Assembly: GCA_021797355.1 (NCBI GenBank)
Contig: JAJZZX010000002.1
Span: forward strand, 62,001-126,000
Reading direction: 5' to 3'
Length of the DNA stretch: 64,000 bases
From: Thermoplasmata archaeon
GTDB lineage: Archaea > Thermoplasmatota > Thermoplasmata > Thermoplasmatales > Thermoplasmataceae
Under the pieces are notes generated by a model, which was not told the origin of the DNA, did not search any database, and saw nothing but the letters and a program-made list of their open reading frames with translations. Within the stretch, counting starts at the first letter, position 1. Each line of letters starts with the position of its first letter. Below, piece by piece: positions 56,607 through 64,000 of the stretch. The position numbers and the translations under genes are program-made.

Positions 56607-56627
56607 TATGCCATATAATATGGCATA
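56607..56627. promoter_or_regulatory. Perfect 21-bp palindrome in divergent promoter region
   Basis: Arms TATGCCATAT (56607-56616) and ATATGGCATA (56618-56627) are perfect reverse complements around one A. The site lies between the leftward DUF6015-like/RLI operon and the rightward folP gene. It is placed well for a dimeric regulator acting on both. The palindrome is seen directly; the function is inferred. Confidence 0.5.
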
Positions 56628-56736
56628 AAATTGTATTATTTTTCAATAATTCAAGTACAGATGCGCCATGTGAATGCAGGCATGATTGAAAGCGAATTTT
56701 ATCATGAATTAAATGCTGCTTTGCAATACTTTCGGC

Positions 56737-57753
56737 ATGGCTATTGACACATTTGCAATCCCTGCAAGATCAGCTTACCTCAAGGGCAATGGCGAAGAAC
56801 TCTTTGAGCTTTATTCCATAAGGAATATGGACTCAACAGAAGTGAGAGGTGAGGGGGCCATATCAATAGGGAACCGTGTGTTCAGGCGCTACATTGTGGA
56901 AAGGGGGTACCTTGAGAGCACACTTCCAGAGGAATACCTTCAAAACTTCAGGTTCAGCAAGATAAGGAAACAGAAAATTCCCCGCATAATGGCAATTGTG
57001 AACTCAACTCCGGATTCATTCTATCCAGGTTCGAGGCACAAGAATGCCAGCGAGAAGCTTGATGAAATAATGAAGAGCCTGCCTGACATAATTGACATTG
57101 GGGGAGAAAGCACGAGGCCGGGAAGCATTCCCGTGGCTGAAAGCGAGGAGATCGGTAGGATAACGCCCATAATGGATCATGTTACCTCCAACTGCAGTAT
57201 CCCGATTTCCCTTGACACAAGGCATCCGCAGGTGGCTCTTCATTTCATTGACAGCATATCAATCATTAACGACATAGGGGGATTCACAAATCCTGAAATG
57301 GTGAAGATCTGCTTGGAATACGGAAAGGACTGCATTGTAATGCATATGCGGGGAACCCCTGCAGACATGCAGAAATTCACGCAATATGACGATGTGGTTG
57401 CCGAGGTATCATATTTCCTGCAGAGCCAGGTGGCTGCACTTGTTAACGCAGGAGTCAGCAGGGAGAGAATTATCGTGGACCCTGGCATTGGATTTTCCAA
57501 GGACTTCAAAGGCAATCTATCCCTTCTGAAGAATGTCGATTCCCTGAGATTCGGTTATCCGATCCTCGTGGGACATTCAAGAAAGGGTTTCATAGGTGCT
57601 GTCACTGGCAGGCCAGTTGAGGAAAGGCTGGCTGGGACACTTTCAGTTTCTGCATATCTTGCCCAGCATGGTGCAGATATAGTAAGAGTTCACGATCCAG
57701 CACAAAACAGGGATGCAATGCTTATGATGATGGCCATGGAAGAAGCGGACTAG
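56737..57753 (+). CDS. folP: Dihydropteroate synthase-like protein
   Basis: The 338-residue protein has the dihydropteroate synthase TIM barrel: MAIVNSTPDSFYPGSR, then DIIDIGGESTRPGS and the C-terminal VGHSRKGFIGAVTG. The enzyme joins an aminobenzoate (or similar) part to a pterin. An N-terminal stretch of about 80 residues before the barrel is unusual and may be a small extra domain. In archaea this family also serves methanopterin-type carriers. The ATG at 56737 is preferred over one at 56713, since GAATTTTATC at about 56695-56704 is a likely TATA box. It ends four bases before the convergent fur gene. Confidence 0.88.
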   Translation: MAIDTFAIPARSAYLKGNGEELFELYSIRNMDSTEVRGEGAISIGNRVFRRYIVERGYLESTLPEEYLQNFRFSKIRKQKIPRIMAIVNSTPDSFYPGSRHKNASEKLDEIMKSLPDIIDIGGESTRPGSIPVAESEEIGRITPIMDHVTSNCSIPISLDTRHPQVALHFIDSISIINDIGGFTNPEMVKICLEYGKDCIVMHMRGTPADMQKFTQYDDVVAEVSYFLQSQVAALVNAGVSRERIIVDPGIGFSKDFKGNLSLLKNVDSLRFGYPILVGHSRKGFIGAVTGRPVEERLAGTLSVSAYLAQHGADIVRVHDPAQNRDAMLMMMAMEEAD

Positions 57754-57757
57754 GAAA

Positions 57758-58186
57758 TCAGCGGTCCGCCTCTTTCTTTCGGCAACTCCTGCAAACCCCC
57801 CTAAGTATAAGGCTAGCCTGCTTGATCTCATTGCCATCCCTGTCAACATCCTCAAGTAGAGATGCCTCGTCTATGTCCAGATCGTAAATATTGCCGCAGA
57901 CATCGCAGACAAAATTTCCATGGAACTTTGTATTGGTTTCAAACCATGTGGTACCGTTAACCTCCAGGGAATGGATTGTTCCGGCTGACTGCAGAGCCTT
58001 GAGGATGTTGTATACCGTTGCCAGCGTTATTGTAGGCTCTTCGCTCTTTATTGCGTTATAGATTGCCTCAGCTGTGAAATGGCCTGGGCTGTGACCCTTG
58101 ACGTAATCTATGACAGTGATCCTCTGCGGGGTTATTTTGTAGTTGGATCGTTTCAGGGAATTGATGTAGTACTCACGTTCAACCAT
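57758..58186 (-). CDS. Fur/PerR family metalloregulator
   Basis: The 142-residue regulator has the Fur-type winged helix (KITPQRITVIDYVKGHSPGH, then TLATVYNILKALQSAG) and a C-terminal dimer domain with the zinc pairs CDVCG and CRSC. HGNFVCDVCG holds ligands of the sensing site. It could sense iron, zinc or peroxide; the sequence does not decide. It stands divergent from cbiA; the 100-base AT-rich region between (58187-58288) may hold its operator. TTATTTATAA near 58216-58225 is a likely box for it. Confidence 0.93.
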   Translation of the reverse strand: MVEREYYINSLKRSNYKITPQRITVIDYVKGHSPGHFTAEAIYNAIKSEEPTITLATVYNILKALQSAGTIHSLEVNGTTWFETNTKFHGNFVCDVCGNIYDLDIDEASLLEDVDRDGNEIKQASLILRGVCRSCRKKEADR

Positions 58187-58288
58187 AATTCCGTATTTCC
58201 AATTAGTAGTTAAGATTTATTTATAATTTCTATGAGATCTGTACCTCAAAAGGTATCACATATATCAACGGCTGCACAATCAGGTGTC

Positions 58289-59557
58289 ATGAAACTTTTC
58301 GGGGTTGCGGCCCCCACAACCGGATCGGGGAAGACAAGCATCACTCTTGCAATCCTTTCCAGGCTCAGAAATGCAACCGCCTTCAAGATAGGCCCAGACT
58401 ATATAGACGGAGGCCTGTCATCTGCCATAACTGGGAACATGACATGGAACATTGACAGGTGGATACAGGGAAAGGCTTATTCCCAGGTGATACCAGCGGC
58501 TTCCCAGAAATATGACTTCGGTGTTGTCGAAGGGGTTATGGGTCTTAGAGATTCAGGATCGCCAGTTGATCTAAGCACTTATTTCTACTTCAGGAAATTC
58601 AGGATTCCGTATATTCTAGTGGTGGATGTATCCCGGATGGCAGAATCTGCGTACTACCTTGCCAGAGGATTCCTCGGCCCCCTCTCTCTGGGCGTGATAC
58701 TTAACAAGTATGGTTCAGAGAGGCATCTGGAAATGGTTTCTAGGCCTTTCAGGGAACACGGGATAAGAATATTAGGGGCGGTTCCTGGAAACAAGGAGTT
58801 CGCAATCCCCGAACGTCACCTTGGTCTCCACACAGCCTCTGAAATGACTGGCCTGAGGGAGAAAGCAGCAGCAATGTCAATCCACATAGATATGGGCTTC
58901 CTTGACGAATTGCCCGACAGGCAGTTTATTATTCCCAGTTACCATCAACCCAAATCAACGGGCAAAAGCATATGGGTGGCCCAGGATAAGGCATTCAATT
59001 TCTACTACGCCGATTCCCTAACATCCCTGGAGGGAATGGGTACCCTGAACTATTTTTCACCAATTGCAGGGGAGTATCCGGAAGACCCTGATTTGGTGTA
59101 TTTTGGAGGGGGTTATCCAGAGCTGTATCCCGGCGAGCTTTCCAGAAACGACAAGCTGCGCAGAATCATTGCTGACTTTTCCGAATCCCACGGGAATATA
59201 ATTGCAGAATGCGGTGGGCTGATGTACCTGGAAAAAGATATGGAAACCGATCAGGGGGTCTTTCCCATGGCTGGAATATTTCAGGGAAGAGTAAGGAAAA
59301 ACAGCAGGCTAACCCTTGGCTATACCAAGCTCCAAGCCAGGGAGGACACCTTACTATTCAGGAAGGGAGAAATTGCCATGGGGCATGAGTTCCATTACAG
59401 CACAATAGAGGATCAAGGGAAAAAGGCACTGCACAACATAATCGGCAAGGGAATCGACGGCGATGATGGGCTGGTTCTCAGGAACACCTTCGGATCGTAC
59501 TCGCACTTCTCACTTAGCCGGTATTCAAGAAGGCTGCGAAAGGCGCTGGATATTTAG
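58289..59557 (+). CDS. cbiA: Cobyrinate a,c-diamide synthase family
   Basis: The 422-residue protein amidates the a and c side chains of a corrinoid precursor, using glutamine and ATP. The N-terminal ATPase has Walker A APTTGSGKTS and KIGPDYIDGG. The C-terminal amidotransferase has the nucleophile in IIAECGGLMYLEKDM and a histidine in GHEFHYSTIED. The CfbB relatives act on Ni-sirohydrochlorin in methanogens, but no methanogenesis genes are seen. A CATATATC box at about 58258-58265 supports the ATG at 58289. Its stop overlaps the convergent wHTH gene by four bases. Confidence 0.92.
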   Translation: MKLFGVAAPTTGSGKTSITLAILSRLRNATAFKIGPDYIDGGLSSAITGNMTWNIDRWIQGKAYSQVIPAASQKYDFGVVEGVMGLRDSGSPVDLSTYFYFRKFRIPYILVVDVSRMAESAYYLARGFLGPLSLGVILNKYGSERHLEMVSRPFREHGIRILGAVPGNKEFAIPERHLGLHTASEMTGLREKAAAMSIHIDMGFLDELPDRQFIIPSYHQPKSTGKSIWVAQDKAFNFYYADSLTSLEGMGTLNYFSPIAGEYPEDPDLVYFGGGYPELYPGELSRNDKLRRIIADFSESHGNIIAECGGLMYLEKDMETDQGVFPMAGIFQGRVRKNSRLTLGYTKLQAREDTLLFRKGEIAMGHEFHYSTIEDQGKKALHNIIGKGIDGDDGLVLRNTFGSYSHFSLSRYSRRLRKALDI

Positions 59558-59907
59558 GGCTCTATCATATGGTCAAAGGATATCATGACCGCAATCCTAC
59601 TCCTGTAATCTTCAGCAATCTCGTTGACCGGCATCCTGAGCCTGTAAATTTTCCTGCTCCTCCCTTTACCAATGACATATTTCACATCCATTGAGATCAG
59701 GTAACCATCTCTGACAAGAGATTTCAGGCTTTCTGAAGCACGGGATGAACTCATTCCAAGATAAAGGGTAATCTCGGTGAGCCCAACGTCGCTGATCTGG
59801 TCCAGCATAGCCAGTATCTTAGCCTGGTTTCGCGTGAACTTGGCATCCCTGAGCATGCCATATACCTGATCCGCCCTCGCACTATCCAATTGCAAAAATA
59901 TTAACAT
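59554..59907 (-). CDS. Winged-helix transcriptional regulator
   Basis: The protein of about 117 residues has a clear winged helix: FTRNQAKILAMLDQISDVGL, recognition-like helix SSSRASESLKSLVRDGYL and wing ISMDVKYVIGKGRSRKIYRL. The family is close to MarR or TrmB-like regulators. The end has a basic-acidic helix DYRSRIAVMISFDHM. The start is not sure: GTTTAAATA at about 59914-59922 stands too near the ATG at 59907, so a start at TTG 59895, TTG 59889 or ATG 59856 is possible. It is divergent from hisS and converges on cbiA. Confidence 0.8.
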   Translation of the reverse strand: MLIFLQLDSARADQVYGMLRDAKFTRNQAKILAMLDQISDVGLTEITLYLGMSSSRASESLKSLVRDGYLISMDVKYVIGKGRSRKIYRLRMPVNEIAEDYRSRIAVMISFDHMIEP

Positions 59908-60004
59908 GATTGTATTTAAACATGTTGTCAGCATTGGTAAAAATTTGTCAGAATATCCATGGCCCCAGGTAATCAGCTTTATATGACAACTACATAGGGC
60001 ATTG

Positions 60005-61291
60005 ATGAAGTTCGAGAGCCTGAGGGGCTTCAGGGACATTTATCCGGAGGATGCTGAGCCAAGAGACAGAATGCTGTCGGAAATCAAAAAGGTGGCAAGA
60101 TCCTTCGGCTACCAGATAATAGATTTTCCCAGCGTAGAGCCGCTTGACCTGTACAGGATCAAGTCTGGCGAAGAGCTCGTAAGCCAGACATTTTCGTTTA
60201 CCGACAAGGGAGGGAGGGAAGTAACGCTTATACCAGAGGCCACACCATCCGTAGTAAGGATGCTGACGTCGAAAAAGGATCTTCCCAAGCCGGTCAGGTG
60301 GTTCAGCCTTCCAAAAATATGGAGATATGAAGAACCCCAATCCGGAAGGCTGAGGGAGCATGTGCAGTTCAATGCCGATATATTCGGCCTGGACACTCCA
60401 GAGGCGGATGCCGAGATAGTAGGCCTGGCCTGCACAATTCTTGATTCGCTGGGGCTAGCTGGCAACTATGAGATAAGGATCAACCACCGGAAACTGATGG
60501 ATGAAATTCTGCGTGCACTGGGCGTTGTGGACATTCCTAGGGTCTTTGGCATCATAGACAGGTTCAGGAAGATTGATCGCCAGGAATTCATGAACTCTCT
60601 TGGGGAAGCTGGGGTTTCTCAGGATTCCGCCAGGATCATAGAAAAGCTAGCATCAAGCAGGGTTAAGGCTGATGATTCTGCTGGGTTAATCCAGAGCCTC
60701 ATGGAAATGAACAATGATCTGAGGGAATCGCTCGAGAGGGTTGTATCAACAATCCGGATGATTTCCTATTACACTTCATCGGAAATTGTCATGGACTTTT
60801 CCACCGTAAGGGGCCTATCTTACTATACTGGCCTCGTCTTTGAGGCTTTTGACATCAGAGGCGAGCTGAGAGCCATTCTCGGAGGTGGAAGGTACAACGG
60901 CCTATCGTCACTAATCTCTGACCAGGATATTCCGGCCATAGGATTTGGCATGGGCGATGTTGTCCTCGAGCTTCTTCTAAAGAGAACAAACTTGTGGCAT
61001 AAGGACATTTCCGGAAACAGGTATTATGTTTGCACAGTTTCTGACGACGCAGCATCTTTTTCCCTCAAACTTTCCATCGACCTCAGGAAGAAGGGGGCGG
61101 ATGTCATCAGGGATATGGGGAAAAGGAGTCTCTCTGCCCAGCTCAGGTCAGCATCAGTAAATGGATGCAGTTATGCCATAATTCTGGGTACGAAAGAGGT
61201 TAGCACAGGGAGCATAACCATCAGGAACATGTCAGATGGCAGGCAGGAGGCCATAAGTATTGAAGAATTCCTCTCCTCCATCAAGAAGTAG
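60005..61291 (+). CDS. hisS: Histidyl-tRNA synthetase
   Basis: The 428-residue class II synthetase charges tRNA-His. Motif 1 lies near RLRGFRDIYPEDAEPRDRM (first residue read as S in this protein: SLRGFRDIYPED), motif 2 in FSLPKIWRYEEPQSGRLREH, and the His-binding motif in RGLSYYTGLVFEAFD. The anticodon domain begins near YYVCTVSDDAASFSL. A TTG just before the ATG was rejected. CTTTATATG at 59968-59976 gives a promoter at leaderless distance. Confidence 0.96.
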   Translation: MKFESLRGFRDIYPEDAEPRDRMLSEIKKVARSFGYQIIDFPSVEPLDLYRIKSGEELVSQTFSFTDKGGREVTLIPEATPSVVRMLTSKKDLPKPVRWFSLPKIWRYEEPQSGRLREHVQFNADIFGLDTPEADAEIVGLACTILDSLGLAGNYEIRINHRKLMDEILRALGVVDIPRVFGIIDRFRKIDRQEFMNSLGEAGVSQDSARIIEKLASSRVKADDSAGLIQSLMEMNNDLRESLERVVSTIRMISYYTSSEIVMDFSTVRGLSYYTGLVFEAFDIRGELRAILGGGRYNGLSSLISDQDIPAIGFGMGDVVLELLLKRTNLWHKDISGNRYYVCTVSDDAASFSLKLSIDLRKKGADVIRDMGKRSLSAQLRSASVNGCSYAIILGTKEVSTGSITIRNMSDGRQEAISIEEFLSSIKK

Positions 61292-61417
61292 CAGAATGTT
61301 CAACACATCTGCCGTGATGGCATGCTAAGGCAATGCAGGTCGGAATCTGGAAATTTATGCTGCCCTGTCAGAAAAAATTTATAAGAGCCGGCAAGTTTAG
61401 TGGTTGAGGGTGAGATT

Positions 61418-61651
61418 GTGTCCTTAGCGTTTGTTCTGATCAGCACAGTTCCGGGAAAGGAGCATGAAGTCTACAACAAGATTTCCAAGATTCAGTACGT
61501 GGTGGAAATTCATCCGCTGTTCGGTGAATACGATCTTATTGTGAAGATAGATGCTAAGGATTACAGCGAACTGGGAAAAATAGTAATTGAACAGATCAGG
61601 ACAATTGACGGGGTTATTGACACCAAAACCCTTACTGGCATAAAACTATGA
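61418..61651 (+). CDS. Stand-alone Lrp/AsnC ligand-binding (RAM) domain protein
   Basis: The 77-residue protein is only the effector-binding domain of Lrp/AsnC regulators, with no DNA-binding part. SLAFVLISTVPGKEHEVYNK starts it and FGEYDLIVKIDAKDYSELGK and IRTIDGVIDTKTL complete the ferredoxin-like fold. Such proteins bind amino acids and may modify full-length Lrp. The GTG at 61418 is favoured because GAGGGTGA lies right before it; GTG at 61400 would be without one. ATTTATAAG at 61377-61385 is the TATA box. Confidence 0.85.
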   Translation: MSLAFVLISTVPGKEHEVYNKISKIQYVVEIHPLFGEYDLIVKIDAKDYSELGKIVIEQIRTIDGVIDTKTLTGIKL

Positions 61652-61664
61652 GGTGCATGGCTTA

Positions 61665-61976
61665 ATGATAGTATTCGTACCGTGGGACTGGGAAGTGTTT
61701 TTGTTTGTTATTCTTGGGCTCTTGGCCCTATCGCTCTTTGTGCTAGGTGTGTTAACTGCATATTTCGGTAGCGGAAAGAGCAGGACGGTGGGCTCTCTGC
61801 TTCTTGTGGCTGGCATAGTTATTGGCATAGTAGTTGTCTATGTGGGACATTACAGTATGCCACAAATACACCTGTTGCAGAACGTCATCCTGGGAGCTGT
61901 ATTTTACATTTTAGCTGCCGTGATTGGCGTTGTAATAGGGTTGCTCATATTCCTCGGTGCCATAATGAAGACCTGA
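61665..61976 (+). CDS. Small three-helix membrane protein
   Basis: The 103-residue protein has three long hydrophobic helices: EVFLFVILGLLALSLFVLGV, GSLLLVAGIVIGIVVVYVG and FYILAAVIGVVIGLLIFLGA. The loops are short and one carries GSGKSRT, which is too short and misplaced to be a P-loop. GAGGTG at 61652-61657 is a reasonable ribosome-binding site for the ATG at 61665, and the gene lies 13 bases after the RAM-domain gene. The function is unknown. Confidence 0.7.
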   Translation: MIVFVPWDWEVFLFVILGLLALSLFVLGVLTAYFGSGKSRTVGSLLLVAGIVIGIVVVYVGHYSMPQIHLLQNVILGAVFYILAAVIGVVIGLLIFLGAIMKT

Positions 61977-62015
61977 TATGATCAGGCCTTAAGATCAATT
62001 TTTTCATATGGAATC

Positions 62016-62393
62016 ATGCTTTCAAAATCCAAAATTCTTTCAAACCTTCTTCTGGTTGCTGCACTTACCATACTGATCGGGGCAGCCATACTGAGGGCTG
62101 CTGGTCTTGTGCCAATGTACCTTACGTACCTGACGGTGCTGGCAGCCATCATAATTATTGCAGATGCTGTGTTTGTACGCAGGAACAGCAAAACAGCCGC
62201 CTGGATAGGGGTTGTCCTGGGAATTGCAGCCATTATTGCATCAACAAACCCTTCACACATTGCTGCCCTTGAGAGGTTTGGATCAGCACCGGCGCTAACA
62301 GCTGCCGATATTACAATGGTACTGGGTTTCTACATATTCCCCGCAGCCTATTTCATTCTGTTCTTTCTGTGGCGCTGGAACGCTGAACAATAA
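62016..62393 (+). CDS. Small four-helix membrane protein
   Basis: The 125-residue protein has four hydrophobic helices (near ILSNLLLVAALTILIGAAIL, YLTYLTVLAAIIIIADAVFV, AAWIGVVLGIAAIIAS and ITMVLGFYIFPAAYFILFFL). The charged start MLSKSKIL and the end WRWNAEQ are likely cytoplasmic. No family is recognised. It lies 39 bases after another small membrane protein gene on the same strand. Confidence 0.68.
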   Translation: MLSKSKILSNLLLVAALTILIGAAILRAAGLVPMYLTYLTVLAAIIIIADAVFVRRNSKTAAWIGVVLGIAAIIASTNPSHIAALERFGSAPALTAADITMVLGFYIFPAAYFILFFLWRWNAEQ

Positions 62394-62445
62394 ATGAAAA
62401 AATACTGGTAGGGGAAAGTATATAGGACTCAGTTCACATAGGGTT

Positions 62446-62769
62446 ATGTTGCCCTTGATAAGAACCTGTGCTGATTGCCATGGATCGGGATACATGGATA
62501 CCGAACATCCCGACATCTGCCCATCATGCATGGGTGTGGGAAGGTTCTATGAGGTCAGCACCGGAAGCAGCCACAAGGTTGATCTGAGGCGCACAAACAT
62601 CATCCTGTTGTTGATCGGCATGATCCTGGTGTCGCTTGTGATGGCAAGCGGCCAGATTAGGGTCCGCATCCTCATTATGGTGATTGCAATGTACATCTGG
62701 GCAACGATGCTTTCTGTGGAAGCATTCTTCGTACACGTTGGAAAAGTTTTAAGCAGGATCTTCATATAA
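62446..62769 (+). CDS. Membrane protein with DnaJ-type zinc motif
   Basis: The 107-residue protein has the cysteine set CADCHGSGYMD and CPSCMGVG in its first 32 residues, like one unit of the DnaJ zinc-binding domain (CxxCxGxG). Two membrane helices follow, TNIILLLIGMILVSLVMAS and ILIMVIAMYIWATMLSVEA, and a short basic end. No J domain is present. A zinc-bearing cytoplasmic head on a membrane anchor is inferred. AAAGTATATAGG at about 62414-62425 is its TATA box, and the leaderless start lies at 62446. Confidence 0.78.
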   Translation: MLPLIRTCADCHGSGYMDTEHPDICPSCMGVGRFYEVSTGSSHKVDLRRTNIILLLIGMILVSLVMASGQIRVRILIMVIAMYIWATMLSVEAFFVHVGKVLSRIFI

Positions 62770-62883
62770 TTAATTCTGTAGAGAAATTTTTTTCTGCGGG
62801 AATAAAAACCTAGTTTAAATATTGTCAGGCAATCTGGGATCAGATTTACCCTGTGGCAGAACCACGGGCTTCAAGTGTTTGCT

Positions 62884-64000
62884 ATGGTGTTCTTCGGTGC
62901 AATCGTCTGGAGCTACAACCTGAACGATCCTGATTTCCGGAAAGTCGTAATGGTGTCGCCCACAGAAATCCAATCTATGGCGGATTCAATCTCAGTCCAC
63001 AATGTTGTGCTGTCCACCTGCAACAGGGTGGAAATCTATTTCACTTCAAATGAGCCCCGCAGGGATAGCCTTCCCTTGGGCGGCATCAGACTTGATGAAG
63101 AGGATGCAATAAGGCACCTCTTCAGGGTTGCCTCCGGCCTCGAATCCATGTCTGTGGGAGAAAATGAGATACTTGCACAGCTGAAGGATGCCTATGAATC
63201 AGCCCGCTCCAGGGGGAGTGCGGACGGGACAATCTCCCTCATCTTCAGGAAGGCCATCAGCACAGGAAAGACAGTCAGAGAAAGAACCTCAATATCCAGG
63301 GGAAAAACCTCCATTCCGGTCATAGCAATCGACATAGCATCAAGGCACGTGAAAATTCCAGGATCCAGCATACTTGTAATTGGCACAGGCAACATGGCCG
63401 GAACCTTCATACGGTATATCTCTAAGATGAACCCTGGCAGAATAACTGTTGCCGGGAGAAATGCGGTAGCAGGAGAAGCTCTTGCCCGAGAAGCTGGAGG
63501 TTCTTTCCAGCATGTGGACTTGCTCCCATCACTAGTTGCAGGCCACGAAATTGTTATGGCTGCAACATCTTCCCACAGCATACTGGTCAACGCATCAATG
63601 GTAAGTAACGGCAGTCGCCAGGTCTTCATAGACATTTCAAACCCTGGCAACATAGATCCAGCCATAGCCACTATGCAGGGTAAAACCATTGTAAATCTCG
63701 CCGCCATTGAGCACGTAGTAGCAGTAAACAGAACCCAGAAGGCACAGGAGATACCAAGGGCTGAGAAGATAATAGAGGAAGAGGTTGGCAAGTTCTCAAA
63801 AAAACTCCTGGAGCTGCAGGCTGAGGAATATATATCAAGCTCATTTTCCTATGTTGAGGGTATAGCTTCCAAGGAAATTGAGAAATTCTTGCTCGAGCTC
63901 AGAAAAGGAAAGAACCCTGAGGAGCTAAGATCAAGGATGGTCAACTCTCTAACCAAGAAGATACTGAACCAGTATGGCACGGCTCTTAGGAGAGCCGCCC
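62884..64000 (+). CDS. hemA: Glutamyl-tRNA reductase (3' end cut by window edge)
   Basis: This enzyme reduces glutamyl-tRNA to glutamate-1-semialdehyde, the entry step to haem, sirohaem and B12. The frame is open from the ATG at 62884 to the right edge (372 residues seen). The catalytic Cys46 lies in VVLSTCNRVEIYF. The motif VASGLESMSVGENEILAQLK follows, then the NADPH-binding SILVIGTGNMAGTFIRYI and the family sequence ending in KILNQYGTALRRAA. Full-length GluTRs are about 400 residues, so little is missing. GTTTAAATA at 62813-62821 is the likely TATA box. With cbiA it shows a tetrapyrrole route. Confidence 0.95.
   Translation, partial: MVFFGAIVWSYNLNDPDFRKVVMVSPTEIQSMADSISVHNVVLSTCNRVEIYFTSNEPRRDSLPLGGIRLDEEDAIRHLFRVASGLESMSVGENEILAQLKDAYESARSRGSADGTISLIFRKAISTGKTVRERTSISRGKTSIPVIAIDIASRHVKIPGSSILVIGTGNMAGTFIRYISKMNPGRITVAGRNAVAGEALAREAGGSFQHVDLLPSLVAGHEIVMAATSSHSILVNASMVSNGSRQVFIDISNPGNIDPAIATMQGKTIVNLAAIEHVVAVNRTQKAQEIPRAEKIIEEEVGKFSKKLLELQAEEYISSSFSYVEGIASKEIEKFLLELRKGKNPEELRSRMVNSLTKKILNQYGTALRRAA

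Overview
The window comes from an archaeon of the Thermoplasmatales (class Thermoplasmata). The markers are all three tricorn-interacting peptidases (F1, F2-like, F3), a geranylgeranyl reductase family enzyme, archaeosine tRNA-guanine transglycosylase with PUA domain, RadA, ABCE1/RLI, pelota, Cdc6/Orc1, an archaeal B-family replicative polymerase and a type II GAPDH. The F1 peptidase aligns over its full 293 residues, from memory, with the Thermoplasma acidophilum enzyme. The DNA has moderate GC and genes are tightly packed. Many genes have a TATA box about 25 bases before the start codon, which suggests leaderless mRNAs; internal operon genes often carry a Shine-Dalgarno sequence or overlap by ATGA/GTGA.

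Layout. 1-4.6 kb: argS (cut by the left edge), a 3-dehydroquinate-synthase-like protein that has lost its metal ligands, and a divergent GH15 glycosidase with a perfect palindrome between the two. 4.7-8.5 kb: a compact three-gene operon for a divergent B-family polymerase (PolB2-like), with a RecA/RadA-like protein lacking Walker A and a small helical protein, converging on a Cdc6/Orc1 gene. 8.5-18.5 kb: a B12-type radical SAM protein, F1 proline iminopeptidase, AzlC/AzlD, a CoA-transferase, transporters and lineage proteins of unknown role. 18.5-20.1 kb: an AT-richer accessory island with three tiny genes behind a cluster of TGCA motifs, a decayed membrane-protein gene behind a structured leader, and tRNA-Glu. 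20.1-27.2 kb: pelota, Mut7-C, UbiX and two secreted or surface glycoproteins, the larger ending in a cytoplasmic winged-helix tail. 27.3-34.3 kb: GAPDH-RadA-ACT regulator, PurE/PurK, Sua5, and a pyruvate-oxidase-like ThDP enzyme. 34.3-39.2 kb: tandem M1 aminopeptidases showing gene conversion. 39.2-50.2 kb: TldE/TldD, a CBS protein with an HPF-like tail, SHMT, replicative PolB, a hydroxyacid dehydrogenase, and a MoxR/VWA operon. 50.3-64 kb: GGR family, transporter, TgtA, RLI, FolP, Fur, CbiA, HisRS, small membrane proteins and HemA (cut by the right edge).

Working together. The F1, F2-like and F3 peptidases would finish degrading peptides released by the proteasome and tricorn. PolB1, RadA, Cdc6 and the PolB2 cluster cover replication and repair; the PolB2 cluster is the best candidate for an incompletely described system here. 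Pelota, RLI and the CBS/HPF-like protein point to ribosome rescue, recycling and possibly hibernation. HemA and CbiA belong to tetrapyrrole synthesis, which would serve the B12-type radical SAM protein.

Limits. All homology statements come from reading motifs by eye; no database search was run. Literature statements are from memory.
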